Shown here piece after piece: positions 54,301 to 63,639 of a stretch of 64,000 nt of DNA (position 1 is its first letter; every line of letters starts with the position of its first letter). The stretch is from Trogon surrucura. Its lineage: Eukaryota; Chordata; Aves; Trogoniformes; Trogonidae. The DNA lies in the NCBI GenBank assembly GCA_020746105.1, contig CM036621.1, forward strand, positions 48,766,264 through 48,830,263, written 5' to 3'. The position numbers and the translations under genes are program-made. Under the pieces are notes generated by a model, which was not told the DNA's origin, did no database searches, and saw only the letters and a list, made by a program, of their open reading frames with translations.

Positions 54301-57300
54301 AAACTTTTATTAAAGTACCAGCAAGTAAGGAAACAATGTTACTATTAACTGTGCCACATAAACATTGGCGATTACAATAACCAGCACATTTAATGGGTCA
54401 AAGCTGCAGTGTTTATAGGTTTTCCAAATTTTCTAACTCTTTGGTAGCCAGTCTTTAACTGAAATTATTTTTATATTTTGCTTCTCAACAAGCAAACATT
54501 TTGACCACCTCATTCAAGTTCCCCTAACTAAGATGCACTATTATATTTTAAGTTATGTATCTTCTACATAAAGCAATACCACTGACAAAAGTGTTCTCTG
54601 TAAGAAAAAACGCCCTTGTGCACTCTGCCAACATACTGGCATGGTTTAACAGGTATAGAAATAAGCAAACCATAGAAGCAACAATTAGATCTTCAATGCA
54701 CTGAACTTTCAAGAGCTACAAAACCTCACTAAATTAAAGAACAAACAATCTCACAATCTTTCCAACCTCCTATTTCAAAAAACTGCTACAGCTGAAGAGT
54801 AAAGAAAATCCAATCCGACTGCTTTTCATAATGTTTTGCGGATAATCAGTATTCATCTCTCACTTCACAGCCAGGCACCTCGCTGTTCCTGAAGATACCG
54901 AGACAAAGAACCGATAACCCAAGTCTCAGGAAATATCACACGAAAGCACTCCGGAGCTTCCATGGGAACAGGGGGCTCATCAGTGCCTACTCAGTGCCAG
55001 CTTAGCAGAGGTGCAGAGACAGTGCAGAGCACCCGAATTCCTCACGCAGTCAAGAGGGCCGATTGTCAAGAAACAGCAAACGTGGGAGCACTCTAAAGCC
55101 CTGCATCCACTCTGATAAGCCATCCTGGGGAGGTGTGAAAGGCCAAACTGGAGACACCCAACAGATCTTCTGCGCAGGGAGGGGAGGGCAGGGGGAGGTG
55201 GGGTGCAGTCAGTCCAGATCCAGACTAACTCCCGACCAGCCAGTCTGGTGTTCCCAAAATATTACGTTATCTGGTGCAGGAGCACACCCAAGTGGCAGTT
55301 ACATTTGGAGAGTCCTTACGCCTGCCTGAAGAGTTCCAAACCCTATTTTAAACAACAGAAAGAGCAAAAAGGCAAGGATTAAATTTAAACCTACCCCGGA
55401 CTTGAGATGAGCTGAGTGGAAACTGATTACATCTCAGAATCAGCTTAGGAACTTTATAAAACAGGGGAAAGTCAAGCCTAACACAGGCAACCAGACCTAT
55501 TTATAAATGATTTCACAAACAATAACTCTTCCTATCCATGACAATTCTCAGGACAGAAATAGGAACACACACTCCTGCTGTGTGTACAGACATATGGTTT
55601 ATGAGACATCCACATGAATGTTACATGCAGTAACGCACAGACTATAATCACGTTCTGCTCTGTCCCCTTCCCCCACCCACCCTCAAGAAGGCAGCACACA
55701 GAAGTGCTTTGTTTGCTAGTCTTGCCACAAAGAGTCAGGCCCTATGCTTCCCAATGGAGTTTGTTTTTAAGCACACAAAATGAAAGCATCATTTCCTCAA
55801 CCGAAATTAACATTCTCAGCCACAGCAATACATACTTCCCTCTGGTTTTGTCCGAGAATTCCCCTTTCCTGCTTAGGTCCTTCTTTACTGTACATCTTTA
55901 AAACTGCTGGAGACGAAGATAAATACTTTGACACTCAGACAAAACCTCCACTTTCTAAGTACTAATTCTAGTAATAGCTGTTTGTCTCCTAATTCTTATC
56001 TTGACAGTTTCCCCTTCTTAGCTGCTCTGAATTGTACAACCATACAGATCAGTATAGTAGTCAAACAAGCCACCAAATACTGCCAGTATTTCAGTGGAGC
56101 AATGTGGATACCCTACCTTTCAGTTAGCTGTGCTGGCAGCACTGCGTTGCAGAATTAAGACTTTCGTCCTCGAGCTCTTTTCTAAACAAGTACATAACTC
56201 GTGCTTGCTAATTATGAAAAGAGACCCTGACCAGCCAAGTACAGCTCATGTTGAGAGCTTGCCCGTGAGAATGAACAGATAAGGTGCTTCTTGTACACCA
56301 AGATGTGCATGGGAGTGAACGGGAGAGTATGATCAAAAGAGACGTGGCAAAGTCTGTTTTCCCTGTGTGATAACAGAGTGACTGAAGGAATACATGAGCT
56401 AATAACAACTCTGGCTGTATAGTCTGATCTCTTGTTTGTAACCCAAAAATAGTGCTTCGTGCTAGTAGGTATAAATATGTGTGCCTGCTTGCAATAAAGA
56501 GAATCCCGTTTTCCACCATCTCTGAGTTTGTGCGTGCTTCTCAACAGAGCAGGACACGTCTATTTTCCTTCCACTTGTTTATTTTAAACAAGATACTATC
56601 AAATCACACGCTCCAGGTTCTATACACTACTACAAAGCTTAGTATCCTGAGATCAAAAACTAGAAAAAGCCACTATGGTTGGAAATCATAGAACGGCCTA
56701 GGCTGGAAGGGACCTTAAGAGATCATTTAATCCAACCTCCCTGTCATGGGCAGGGACACCTCTCAACTAGATCAGGCAACACATGGGGACCGAACGGGGA
56801 CTCTCTAACTCTGCATTATATCACTTCACGCTTCAGGTATTAATCAGAGGTCAAAGAAGCGATGTATTGAACCAGGCCTCCCTTCATCAGTGAAGTTCTA
56901 GAAAAAAAAATCTCTGTAATAATTTTTCAAACTAGCCTCAATTCTCACTGTGTCCTTTTAGCTTTACAAAACCTACCACAAGCATTTTAGTGTAAACTAC
57001 TAATTTCTTCCTTAATCAACATAAATTACTCATTTTTCAAGCAACTTTCCACCATCTTATTCCAAAATACAGGATTTCATTGTGGAGGGGACTAAGGAGT
57101 ATCACTAAAAAGGAAATGTTTTTGAGATTCAAGTGCACTGTGCAGAAGTTAGTGCAGCATTTTCAAAACAATGCCTCATGCAATCTCAAGAGTGACAATG
57201 AAAGATTTTTTTTTTAGTTCCAAAAAATGTTTTCTTTCCTCTCAATTTTCCTCACCTGTTTTTCCAAAGAAGGATATTACTGTACTTGAAGGATTGAGGA

Positions 57301-60300
57301 AAGCAAACATATGGATACTCCTCATTATTTACATTGCACATACACTTTTATAATCAATTTCCCACTTCCATGCTCTCAGGCTTATACAAATGCACACTGA
57401 AACATTTTCCAACTACGTAAATCTGATTGTAGAAGCCACATATGTTGAAGAAAACAGAGGAATAAGCTACACTACCTAATTCTCTTAGATATTAAGTGAT
57501 TTCAAGCTGCCACAAACAAGCTAGACAGTACTGGTAATAAACTGGATTACAATGCTTAGGTGCTCTACAAAAAAAAACAGTTGTCCCCAAAAAATGGGAA
57601 AATCTTTGTGAATGATGAGCATATACACTGCCACCACTCACATCTCAGCATGCTCTCTTTAATTCAACTTAGCGGTCATGTTTGTTTAGCACATTAATCT
57701 GAAATACCACTTTGGCTTGTCCTCAGCCCCTTTCAGATTTTGAGACTGCATTTATCTTTCAAGTTCAGCACTGCATGGCTCCAAGCATCCTGTGGGGTTT
57801 CAGATCAGTGCCACCACCATGCTCCTCACCCCAGACACATGCCCTGCTCACCACCCAGATATGCTTCATCAGTTGCTGAGATAATCAGATCCAAATCCTG
57901 GTTAGCAGCCACGACTTCAACACTCCAGAAGAAAAACATCTGGAATATAATATCCAGTTGCCTCAGAATTACTTCCCGTTGTAAAAATCTATGGGTTTTT
58001 CCTTTCATATCTATGAATTTTTCCTTTCATAGTATGTCCATGGAATAACCCAACAAAACAGTGCCCTGAGCCATGACTGATATTTGATTATATAACATTA
58101 CTGAACATGTAAGCAATCAAAGGAGCAGCTCAGGAAAACAAAAGATACCAGTATTTTAAGAGTAACTTTTTCCACAGAAGTGGGAAAAAGAAGTCTGTTT
58201 AACTTGCACCCACCACTAAAGGACAGCACCTGACGACACTCAGCTGAGAGCTCACACACTTCCAGTTTTAGTAAAACTATTTCAAACACCTACTTTGAAT
58301 TTTCTGCTCATCCATACAGTGCAAATAAGTAGCATCATACCTAAATTATCACTTTCCCTACTTTAAGCCAGTATCAGTTAGCAGACATACGTATACGTAG
58401 TCTGTCTCCATCTACCCCATAATCAAAATGTCATTGATCTATTTACCGGTCAGCGTACACAATACATTCAAGGGCTGCAGGGTTATCAGTGTGACAACAC
58501 ATTCTTCAAAGAGGTCCTGCAATGCCTCCCTGGACAGGACTCTCCATCAGCAGAAACAAGGCTGTCTTTAATTTACTTCCAGATAAAAACCAGACACTGT
58601 CTGTGTCCAGCCAGGACCTCTAGTAAAACTGGCAGACATCCGTCTGCAGAATTTATTAGACTATCTGCAATTTACTGTGGATCAGGATTATCAGAGTATC
58701 TCTCCAGCACATCATCATTACTTGATCAGGCAAATGGCTATCTGACCTCGGTTCACACACTATCACTAGCTCTCAGGGCGAGGTGGGATTTAGGGTACTG
58801 TGCCAAAAATCACCCTCAGCTAAGCTTCCAGGATGGCTCATCACATGTCTAAGCTGCTGTGGAGGATGCTGCACAGATCAGTTGCCTGCTGTCCTCCTAT
58901 CGACTCAGGAGCTATAGACTTATTTCAGGCCAGAAAAGATCCACATGTGCTATGGAACAAGCATAGCTAGCACTGAGTTTTCTAATGTGCGTGACCACAG
59001 CCCTTTGTTCATCTCAGAGGCTTTGCACAGCAGAATAAAACCACGATCACCAACACCGTTAAGACGTACAACTGAACCAGCAGTAACCTCAGCACAACTG
59101 CCGGGACAAACAAGCACAGAACACGACTGGTCGTTTCTTACTTTCTCCTCCTTACTGATGGCCAACATTTCTTTTTTGTAGAACAGATTATTTTTTTAAT
59201 TCACAGTTGCCAGAAGATTGACCCGATTGAGCCTTTCACCCATTCTGCAGATGCCATCTGTTTGATAACTCCAGCCTAAACAACCACCAGTAACTATTTC
59301 TACTTAAAACTACTCTTACAGGCTCTCACCAACTTTGTTTCACTTCTAGCACAACAGCCTATCACAATTTCATGCAATCAAGCAGTAGTAGTGTGCTGTA
59401 CGCACATCTTCAGAAGGCAGCGCTTCATTCCCTATTGAACTCACTCCTGTAGGCCTAGACATGACCTAAGAACACTATCAATCTCAGAAGTCCATCTTCA
59501 TTCAGGCTCTCAACATTAAGATAGATCAGCTCCAAGCAGCATCTACAAGGAGCTGGAGCAAGTTCCAGAAACGTTTGTAATTGAATCATCTACATTTAAA
59601 GAGCAGCTTAAAAAAGATCTCCAAAGAGTCTTTTTCAGACTAGCTACTAGATTTTCCTCTCACTTTCAGCATAGTTATGCTGAAGTGATCTACTACTGTC
59701 AGCTCGTGTTTTGGTCCAGAAATCATTCTAACCAGACTGACAGGCGCTGCTACAATTCTGTCGGGAGAGCCACGTGATACAACTTTCACAGACAATCAGA
59801 TCACGATCTAGCACTAACACTTGTCAGATGCCGGCAGTGACCAGCTTGGGCCTCGACTCATTCAATACTTAGTCCACACATTGGTTTGCCAATGGTAGCC
59901 ATAATGATTACAGTGTCAATACTAATCTTCTATAGCTTACATTATTTTCTTCCCCTGCACATTCACTTTTAGTCATAAAAGTGAAAACACATGACTGCTC
60001 TAAAATTTCTTAAGGCACCTCACACCATACCAGGGACTGAAATTGAAGTGTATTTATATTACACTGCTATTTCTCTCTCAAGTCTACACCTACAAGGTTG
60101 GCAAAAAATCTCAGATTATATATATTTAGTAATTTGGCTTTGTAGCTTAGCCTGGTTAAAGAGTTTATTCCTCCTGCCTGATATCTTTCCCCCTCAGAAA
60201 TGGAGCTAACTGAGGATTTCCAGACTGCAAGTCTAAAGCAAACCCTTTGTGAGAGTTATCACGTCAGGTTTTAAAGCATATTAAAACTCCCTGTCCTTTG

Positions 60301-61604
60301 AAAAATGCAAATTATGGCTATAATGTTCCTACAGTCTAGCTGAGGCACTTCCCAGTGCACTGAGGCAGCAGTATTTGCAGTGAAGCCTTGCTCCAGCACA
60401 GTTACATGGCAGAATCTACCCTAATCTGAAAAAGCCATATGCAATGCTAGAATTGGGCAGTATCATTCAGGCAAACATACTAGCATCAGCCTCAAGCCTT
60501 TCAGAAAATAAAGCCAGGAAGTTTCCTTTTGGTAGCACGAATCCTAACAGTGGCAGCTTATACAACAGAAACACCAACCTAAACAACACATTCCTTGCCA
60601 CTAGATCACGCTGCACAGCTCTAACATTAAAACACTCAACTATTACCAGAAGGAGTAAAGCTGCGTTTAAGCCCACAGTAACTGCCAAGCGTCAGCAGCT
60701 ATGGATTTTTAAATATAATCTTATCTATGCTACAGAGGAGAATGAAGAGCAAGAAAGGACTGTCACACAATATATTATAAAATACTTCGTCTCACAAACT
60801 ACTTCGTTCAGCCAGAACCGCCACAAGCTAAAACTCTGGGGGTTATTTTTCCCCCCAATAATGGCAAGACTGCCTGTAACAACCTAGAGCAGGTTTCCTA
60901 GAACAGACCACATTGTACTACAAAAACATGGCTTTTTTATTCACTACTTCTCACTCGACTTTCAGGAACTCCAGGACCATGGAAAAATATCTCTTCACGT
61001 TGCTTTTTTAAAACTTGTAACAACTTTATTGCCTCTGATCTATAAAGAGCATTGGAACACTGATGTTACTGTTAGGACTTACTTTCCTCTCACAGGTAGT
61101 TACTATTTTGCTCAAAAAATACCTTACAATCAAGTCAAATCTGATATTCTCCCCTTATAAATTTAGTGATGATCACAAGAACTTTTTATCATAATATTTT
61201 AATTGATGACACAGTTCCTAATGATGGATTAATTTTTCAGTAGAGTAAGAAGAAAGTTTTCTACGTTTTGCATTATCCAATGAAAGTAAGCGTCCTATAG
61301 GCAAAGAGTTGTTGGAGACCCAACGTGTACCAATGCATACACTACAACATAAAACCTGAAGTCGTAAGAAATTTTAAAAATACTTATGGAAATCATTTTA
61401 TATGCCATTTAGGATTTTTTTTTTTTTACTAGTAACACATCTGCAAAATGTAAATCCCAAAATATTTAAAAATAAGTTAATTTCACCTTTAACAAGTAAT
61501 TTATCTCGAACAGACACCCTCCGAGTTGAATCAGAAGCTGGATTGGACGCACGGGGTCCTCTGACACCATCATCCCGCTTCAACTTGCTTGCCAGAGTTA
61601 ACAT
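9318..61604 (-). CDS. UBE2F: NEDD8-conjugating enzyme UBE2F (E2), coding span of 8 exons, C-terminus off window
   Basis: UBE2F accepts NEDD8 from the NAE1-UBA3 E1 and passes it, with RBX2 (RNF7), to cullin 5; it acts in nucleus and cytoplasm. The coding exons are 61487-61604, 51823-51852, 49146-49211, 41212-41279, 33100-33170, 25689-25746, 11734-11766 and 9318-9380 (complement). Joined, they give residues 1-169 with no break and phase-consistent junctions. Seen: the N-terminal [13 protein letters not shown] tail (known in the family to dock E1 and DCN1-like proteins), the E2 core from about residue 35, the IWHPNI block at 104-109, the catalytic Cys116 in GEICLS, and [10 protein letters not shown] at 149-158. 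The family length is 185; the last 16 residues are not in the window. Every exon is flanked by AG and GT on the minus strand. Oddities are Cys74 where I recall Gly in human UBE2F, and several very small exons. Identity rests on recalled family sequence; I ran no search. Confidence 0.97.
9381..11733 (-). other. UBE2F intron 8
   Basis: Non-coding. GC is a little higher around 10,100-11,170, where several open frames of 60-95 codons overlap on both strands without any recognisable domain. No repeat was recognised. Confidence 0.85.
11734..11766 (-). CDS. UBE2F: UBE2F exon 8: 33-nt microexon, residues 138-148
   Basis: It encodes [11 protein letters not shown], part of an E2 helix after the active site. 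The acceptor is CCTTTGCAG and the donor ACT|GTAAGT. It is exactly 11 codons with phase 0 at both ends, so it is frame-neutral if skipped. It was found from the family sequence. Confidence 0.96.
18435..18450. repeat. Perfect 16-bp palindrome
   Basis: TGTAGGAG is followed by its exact reverse complement, with a SacI-type GAGCTC centre. It is short and may be chance. Confidence 0.6.
19250..19305. repeat. Alternating purine-pyrimidine tract (TA/TG)
   Basis: Runs of TATATA, GTGTGTGCG and ATATATATAT alternate over about 55 bases, resembling an imperfect dinucleotide microsatellite. Confidence 0.6.
21867..22198. repeat. Head-to-tail tandem duplication, 166-bp unit, two copies
   Basis: Copy 1 is 21867-22032 and copy 2 is 22033-22198. 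I compared them base by base and saw no difference. The unit starts CCACTTCTTCCTTTATTTTT and ends GTGGAGGACTAA. Perfect identity in neutral intron DNA implies a very recent duplication, a polymorphic copy-number variant, or an assembly artefact. The unit matches no repeat family I know. Confidence 0.95.
25689..25746 (-). CDS. UBE2F: UBE2F exon 7: rest of residue 118 to residue 137
   Basis: It encodes [19 protein letters not shown], the segment just after the active site. The acceptor is TTTTTTTCAG and the donor AAAG|GTACTA. It starts in phase 2 and ends on a codon boundary. All residues match the family sequence I recall. Confidence 0.97.
26063..26073. promoter_or_regulatory. NRF1-like motif
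   Basis: GCGCGTGCGCA differs by one base from the NRF1 consensus core GCGCATGCGC, and it is a rare CpG cluster in this intron. It lies some 320 bases upstream of exon 7 on the gene strand. The function is inference from motif alone. Confidence 0.3.
29687..29691. repeat. Left target-site copy of the solo LTR
   Basis: GACCT directly precedes the LTR's TG and is repeated at 30518-30522 directly after its CA. Confidence 0.8.
29692..30517 (+). mobile_element. Solo LTR, avian endogenous retrovirus, ERVL-like (826 bp)
   Basis: It begins TGTCCTGGGTTTAGCT, like a widespread family of bird ERVL LTRs, and ends CCCTAACCCGCGACA, giving the canonical TG...CA ends. A 5-bp target copy (GACCT) flanks it; five bases suit ERVL, while a six-base reading (AGACCT) would suit ERVK if the end is set one base earlier. 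Inside are a TATAAAT-like box near 30,049, a C/T-rich repeat block at 30068-30120 and an ATTAAA signal at 30376-30381, all in plus orientation (antisense to UBE2F). No internal genes remain, as expected after LTR-LTR recombination. Matching target copies and a crisp structure suggest moderate or young age. Confidence 0.85.
30068..30120 (+). repeat. Polypyrimidine repeat block inside the solo LTR
   Basis: CCCTTTTTCGGCC-type units repeat with a period of about 19-20 bases. It lies just downstream of the TATA-like box, so it would fall in the transcribed or promoter-proximal part of the LTR. Confidence 0.6.
30518..30522. repeat. Right target-site copy of the solo LTR
   Basis: GACCT matches 29687-29691 exactly. 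Confidence 0.8.
30690..30780 (+). mobile_element. CR1 LINE, 3' end fragment
   Basis: CTGGACTAGCTGATCTTTTG and then GAGGTCC...CTAACCCCTGACATT match the CR1 3' UTR, ending in the diagnostic 8-bp repeats ATTCTGTG ATTCTGTG. The 5' boundary is unclear. It is truncated, like most CR1 copies. The solo LTR lies less than 200 bases to its left. Confidence 0.85.
32243..32337. repeat. Tandem duplication, about 52-bp unit
   Basis: TTGGCTTTTCAGAACAGCTT begins at 32243 and again at 32295, continuing with TTCAATC and ending near TCGTTGC in both. A handful of differences separate the copies, so the event is older than the 166-bp one. At the junction, 32281-32290 reads GTTGCGCAAC, a perfect palindrome containing the C/EBP consensus TTGCGCAA. 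Confidence 0.9.
33100..33170 (-). CDS. UBE2F: UBE2F exon 6: residues 95-117 and part of 118, catalytic cysteine
   Basis: It encodes [20 protein letters not shown] followed by ICL and part of Ser118. It holds the E2 HPN motif (His106-Pro107-Asn108, whose Asn helps the transfer reaction) and Cys116, which forms the NEDD8 thioester. The acceptor is CTGGCAG and the donor AAG|GTAGCA, weaker than the others because it lacks the usual A-A-G after GT. Confidence 0.97.
33308..33337. repeat. Exact tandem duplication of 15 bp
   Basis: CCTACAGGAGTTACA occurs twice in direct succession with no mismatch, about 140 bases from exon 6 on its acceptor side. Confidence 0.9.
40701..41060 (+). mobile_element. 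CR1 LINE fragment, old and diverged
   Basis: Landmarks of the CR1 3' region appear in order: CTGGAGTGAGCCCAGCAGA, AAGATGATTATGAGG, TTGTTCAGCATGGAGAAG, CAGGCTCTTCTTAGAGG, GGGAAATTCTAACCTGAA and CCCAGAGAGGCATTGAATCT. Many substitutions and small gaps mark an ancient copy, truncated at both ends. It lies about 150 bases from exon 5, antisense to UBE2F. Confidence 0.8.
41212..41279 (-). CDS. UBE2F: UBE2F exon 5: residues 72-94
   Basis: It encodes [20 protein letters not shown] and then NMV, the central beta sheet with the YYQGG turn typical of E2 enzymes. The acceptor follows a nearly pure pyrimidine tract (A-run 41282-41299 on the plus strand), then CCTAG. The donor is GTG|GTGAGT. The exon ends on a codon boundary. 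Residue 74 is Cys (codon at 41272-41274) where I recall Gly in human UBE2F. Confidence 0.96.
41817..41850. other. Hairpin, 12-bp perfect stem with 10-nt loop
   Basis: TACAATAAAAGA at 41817-41828 pairs with TCTTTTATTGTA at 41839-41850. The stem is AT-rich and too short for a typical microRNA precursor. Confidence 0.55.
42565..42898 (+). mobile_element. CR1 LINE, 3' end (about 330 bp), well preserved
   Basis: It reads from CCTTCCAATACCTGAAGGGA through GGGACTTTTTACAAGAGTG, GATAGGACAAGGGGAAATGG, GAAATTCTTCAG, CCAGAGAAGTTGTGG, TGTCCAGGTTGGACAGGG-like text and CCCTGCCCATGGCAG, to CTATGATTCC. These are the CR1 3' UTR landmarks in full order. It is 5'-truncated, as usual. It looks younger than the copy at 40,701, and is antisense to UBE2F. 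The 80-codon open frame over it is not a gene. Confidence 0.92.
49146..49211 (-). CDS. UBE2F: UBE2F exon 4: rest of residue 50 to residue 71
   Basis: It encodes [21 protein letters not shown], the first beta strands of the E2 core. The acceptor is TTCACAG and the donor CCAG|GTAATT. It is 66 nt long with phase 1 at both ends. Asn55, Tyr64 and Ile70 appear to differ from the human protein (His, Cys and Thr as I recall). Confidence 0.96.
49212..51822 (-). other. UBE2F intron 3
   Basis: AT-rich, non-coding. I see no repeat family, RNA gene or exon in it. Confidence 0.85.
51823..51852 (-). CDS. UBE2F: UBE2F exon 3: 30-nt microexon, residues 40-49 plus part of 50
   Basis: The exon encodes [10 protein letters not shown] and the first base of Cys50, in the first helix of the E2 fold. 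The acceptor is TTTCAACAG and the donor CTT|GTAAGT, both strong. It enters and leaves in phase 1, so its 30 bases could be skipped without shifting the frame, although that would damage the first helix. It is too short for ORF-based detection and was found by looking for the family sequence between exons 2 and 4. Confidence 0.95.
56249..56546 (+). mobile_element. Probable solo LTR of an avian endogenous retrovirus (298 bp)
   Basis: The ends form a perfect 8-bp inverted repeat, TGTTGAGA at the left and TCTCAACA at the right. In the proper LTR order follow a TATAAA box (56470-56475), an AATAAA signal (56493-56498) and a U5-like tail ending in CAACA. The length suits small avian LTRs; class is not settled. 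The flanks (GCTCA left, GAGCA right) are not a clear target-site copy, so the insertion is old or its edge was rearranged. No internal genes are next to it. Confidence 0.65.
56685..56780 (-). mobile_element. CR1 LINE, 3' end fragment
   Basis: ATCATAGAACGGCCTAGGCT, then GGAAGGGACCTTAAGAGATC and CCCTGTCATGGGCAGGGACA match the reverse complement of the CR1 3' end. It starts at the CR1 tail (56685) and is lost after about 95 bases. It lies in the same orientation as UBE2F. Confidence 0.9.
57989..58032. repeat. Tandem duplication, 22-bp unit
   Basis: CTATGGGTTTTTCCTTTCAT plus AT is followed by CTATGAATTTTTCCTTTCAT plus AG; three bases differ between copies. Confidence 0.85.
59962..59985. other. 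Hairpin, 10-bp perfect stem with 4-nt loop
   Basis: TTCACTTTTA pairs with TAAAAGTGAA around a GTCA loop. It is a compact inverted repeat of unknown meaning. Confidence 0.55.
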
Positions 61605-61620
61605 TACTGCTGTCTTCAAC
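61487..61620 (-). CDS. UBE2F: UBE2F exon 2: 16 nt of 5' UTR plus residues 1-39
   Basis: This is the first coding exon. The ATG is at 61602-61604 and the residues run [16 protein letters not shown] through [10 protein letters not shown], ending in codon phase 1. The acceptor reads TTCTAG and the donor AAAG|GTGAAA. The start was chosen because it matches the family's conserved N-terminus and has a purine at -3. The frame is open upstream to the acceptor but no family extension is known there. This segment is the flexible tail that, in the family, is N-terminally acetylated and bound by DCN1-like co-E3s. Residues 14-22 (VRGPRASNP) differ most from the human sequence I recall, as expected for a linker. 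Confidence 0.96.
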
Positions 61621-63639
61621 CTAGAACACAAACATCAGAACAAAGTCAGTTATCACAACTAAAGCACTGGGGGCAGGGCAAAGTACAAAACCAGCTCCTT
61701 ACTCAACAACTATCATCATATTCTTAGCAGTCAAACTACGAATATAGAGTTAACACAACTGTGACTGAAGATGAGGATGGCATAGAATACTTGAAGAACA
61801 AGCGTTTGTTTCAGATGTGAATACTGAGGGAGTTACAGGACATCTAGTCAAGAAGAAGTTGGATTTTGCTGGAGAAAGGTCAGACTTTCATCACTGTTTA
61901 TAACCCACTTTCACTGCTTGACATTGCTTGTTCAAATGAATTGCTGTGAAAATACCCCAGCCCAGACAACCTGTTATGACCATTCTCATCTGTGTTTCAT
62001 GTGACAATATTCAGATCTACTTTTTGGCTGGTGGAGAGGGAAAAGGAAAAAAAAAAAGAGGGGAAAGGTTACTGGAATAATTCTCTAACAATAGGAAGTG
62101 AGCTTTGAGTCAGCTACCAGGACACAGGAAAGGAAACAGATTTAAACAGCAAATAGTGCCATTATCTATGCAGCTGCACACCACTAACTCTTCACAGTGC
62201 AAAGCAACAGTGAAGAAAGTTACACACAGAGATTTGATAACAAAAGTGAAGGCTTTTTGCTGTGTCAGTCCTCCACTATCAAAGATAACTGCACTGATAA
62301 ATAAGTTACAATAAAAGGCAGATAGCATGCCAAAGCCATAAACCCAAAACACTCAGTCTGTCACAGCTTAACACACTTTGACACTACTCCTAGTTGAAGG
62401 CAACTCATTCTTCTCAACAGTCTCGCCAAAGCCAACATAATGCTGACAAGATGCATGCCCTTTGGCCCTCCCACACCTCTAAAATGGTAAGAGAAAGGTT
62501 TATCCTTTAGTTATATGAGTTAATTCAAGAAAATAAAGTGACAAAAACTTGCAAAAAGTCATCACATAGCCTTAATACTAAGTAGTTTGCACAGAGGACC
62601 AGACAGGCAGAACGTAGCAGTTATCAAGACATGAAACAGATGCTCAGGTAACATCAGCTCTCAGAGTATAAAATAGAGAATCAGCTGATATATTCACCAC
62701 AAAGCAAACGATAAAATCCAATAAACCACTGACACAAAGACAATCACACTACAAAAAGACAAGATGCAATAGAGAAATTTATTTTTGTCAGTTCAGCTCT
62801 GTGTGTCACGCTTCTTTCCTTCTCGAAAGCAAGCCCTGAAGTGACTTTAAGAAGGCCACTGCACCAGCAGTTACTTTGCTTGTTCATTTGGTTTGTTCTT
62901 GCCCCAGAGAAAACAGGAGATAATGCCTCTGGTCTGCCAATCTACTCAGGGCGTTTGTAAAAGGCAACCCTATTGCTTTTCCAAGGTTGTGAGGGAGCTG
63001 ATAGATTTATACCAAACACCAAGCCAACACCAAAATACCAGTGAAGAGGCAAGAAGGAGAAATGAAACAACCAACATGACACTTGGATGATTAGAAGAAC
63101 ACAATAAATGAGTTTCGACATTAAAAAAAAGGAAAATATGCATTTCACAATAGTACTTAACAGTATAAAACTCTGGTAAGATGTATAAGAAGGTCAACTT
63201 CTCTAAAGTTTACAACTATGTGTGTTCAAGATGTATTTAAAAAGAAAAAGCAAAATTCAGGGCAAATGTAAATCCTCTTTGCTCAACTGAAACTTACAGC
63301 AGGCTTTTTCCTCTTACTATGCCAGAGAGAGAATAAGCAGACAAAACAGTCCTTTCTTCCTTGGAGAAGAAAAAGACAACAGCTAGGTTTAAAAAAAAAA
63401 AAAAAAAAAAAGGAAATAGGAGAGAAGGGGAGTCTGGGAAGTAAAGACACGGGGTCCCAAAAGAGAAAAAAAGCAACCAAAAAAACCCACAACAATGAAA
63501 ACCCACACACACACAACCCTTCTGGGTGCCAAGTGCAAATTAAATCAACTTCAATGAGAATTAAGTGTCTAAATACCATTACAGAACTGCTTCCTCACTG
63601 CTCGTCCTAGAAAAGCAAAGAGAAGTGTGACCAGCCCAG
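61621..63639 (-). other. UBE2F intron 1 (3' part) up to the CpG island
   Basis: AT-rich and non-coding. It holds a run of 21 A at 63391-63411 (poly-T on the gene strand) but no element attached to it that I can name. The exact start depends on the unlocated exon 1 donor. Confidence 0.7.
63391..63411 (+). repeat. Homopolymer run of 21 A
   Basis: It is the longest single-base run in the window. It could be a mononucleotide microsatellite or the tail of a lost retroposon; no body is visible upstream. Confidence 0.8.

Larger units (their letters stand above)
51853..61486 (-). other. UBE2F intron 2
   Basis: Non-coding. It contains a solo LTR (56249-56546), a CR1 tail (56685-56780), a 22-bp duplication (57989-58032) and a hairpin (59962-59985). 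The 147-codon plus-strand frame at 60444-60887 has no recognisable domain. Confidence 0.85.

Noticed and set aside
56781-56835. Possible tRNA relic next to the CR1 tail (GGGGACCGAACGGGGAC resembles a reversed T-arm)
   Set aside because: Only the T-arm-like string fits; no acceptor, D-arm or anticodon arm could be placed with confidence.
60444-60887. 147-codon plus-strand open frame in intron 2
   Set aside because: No recognisable domain and no supporting splice or promoter context.
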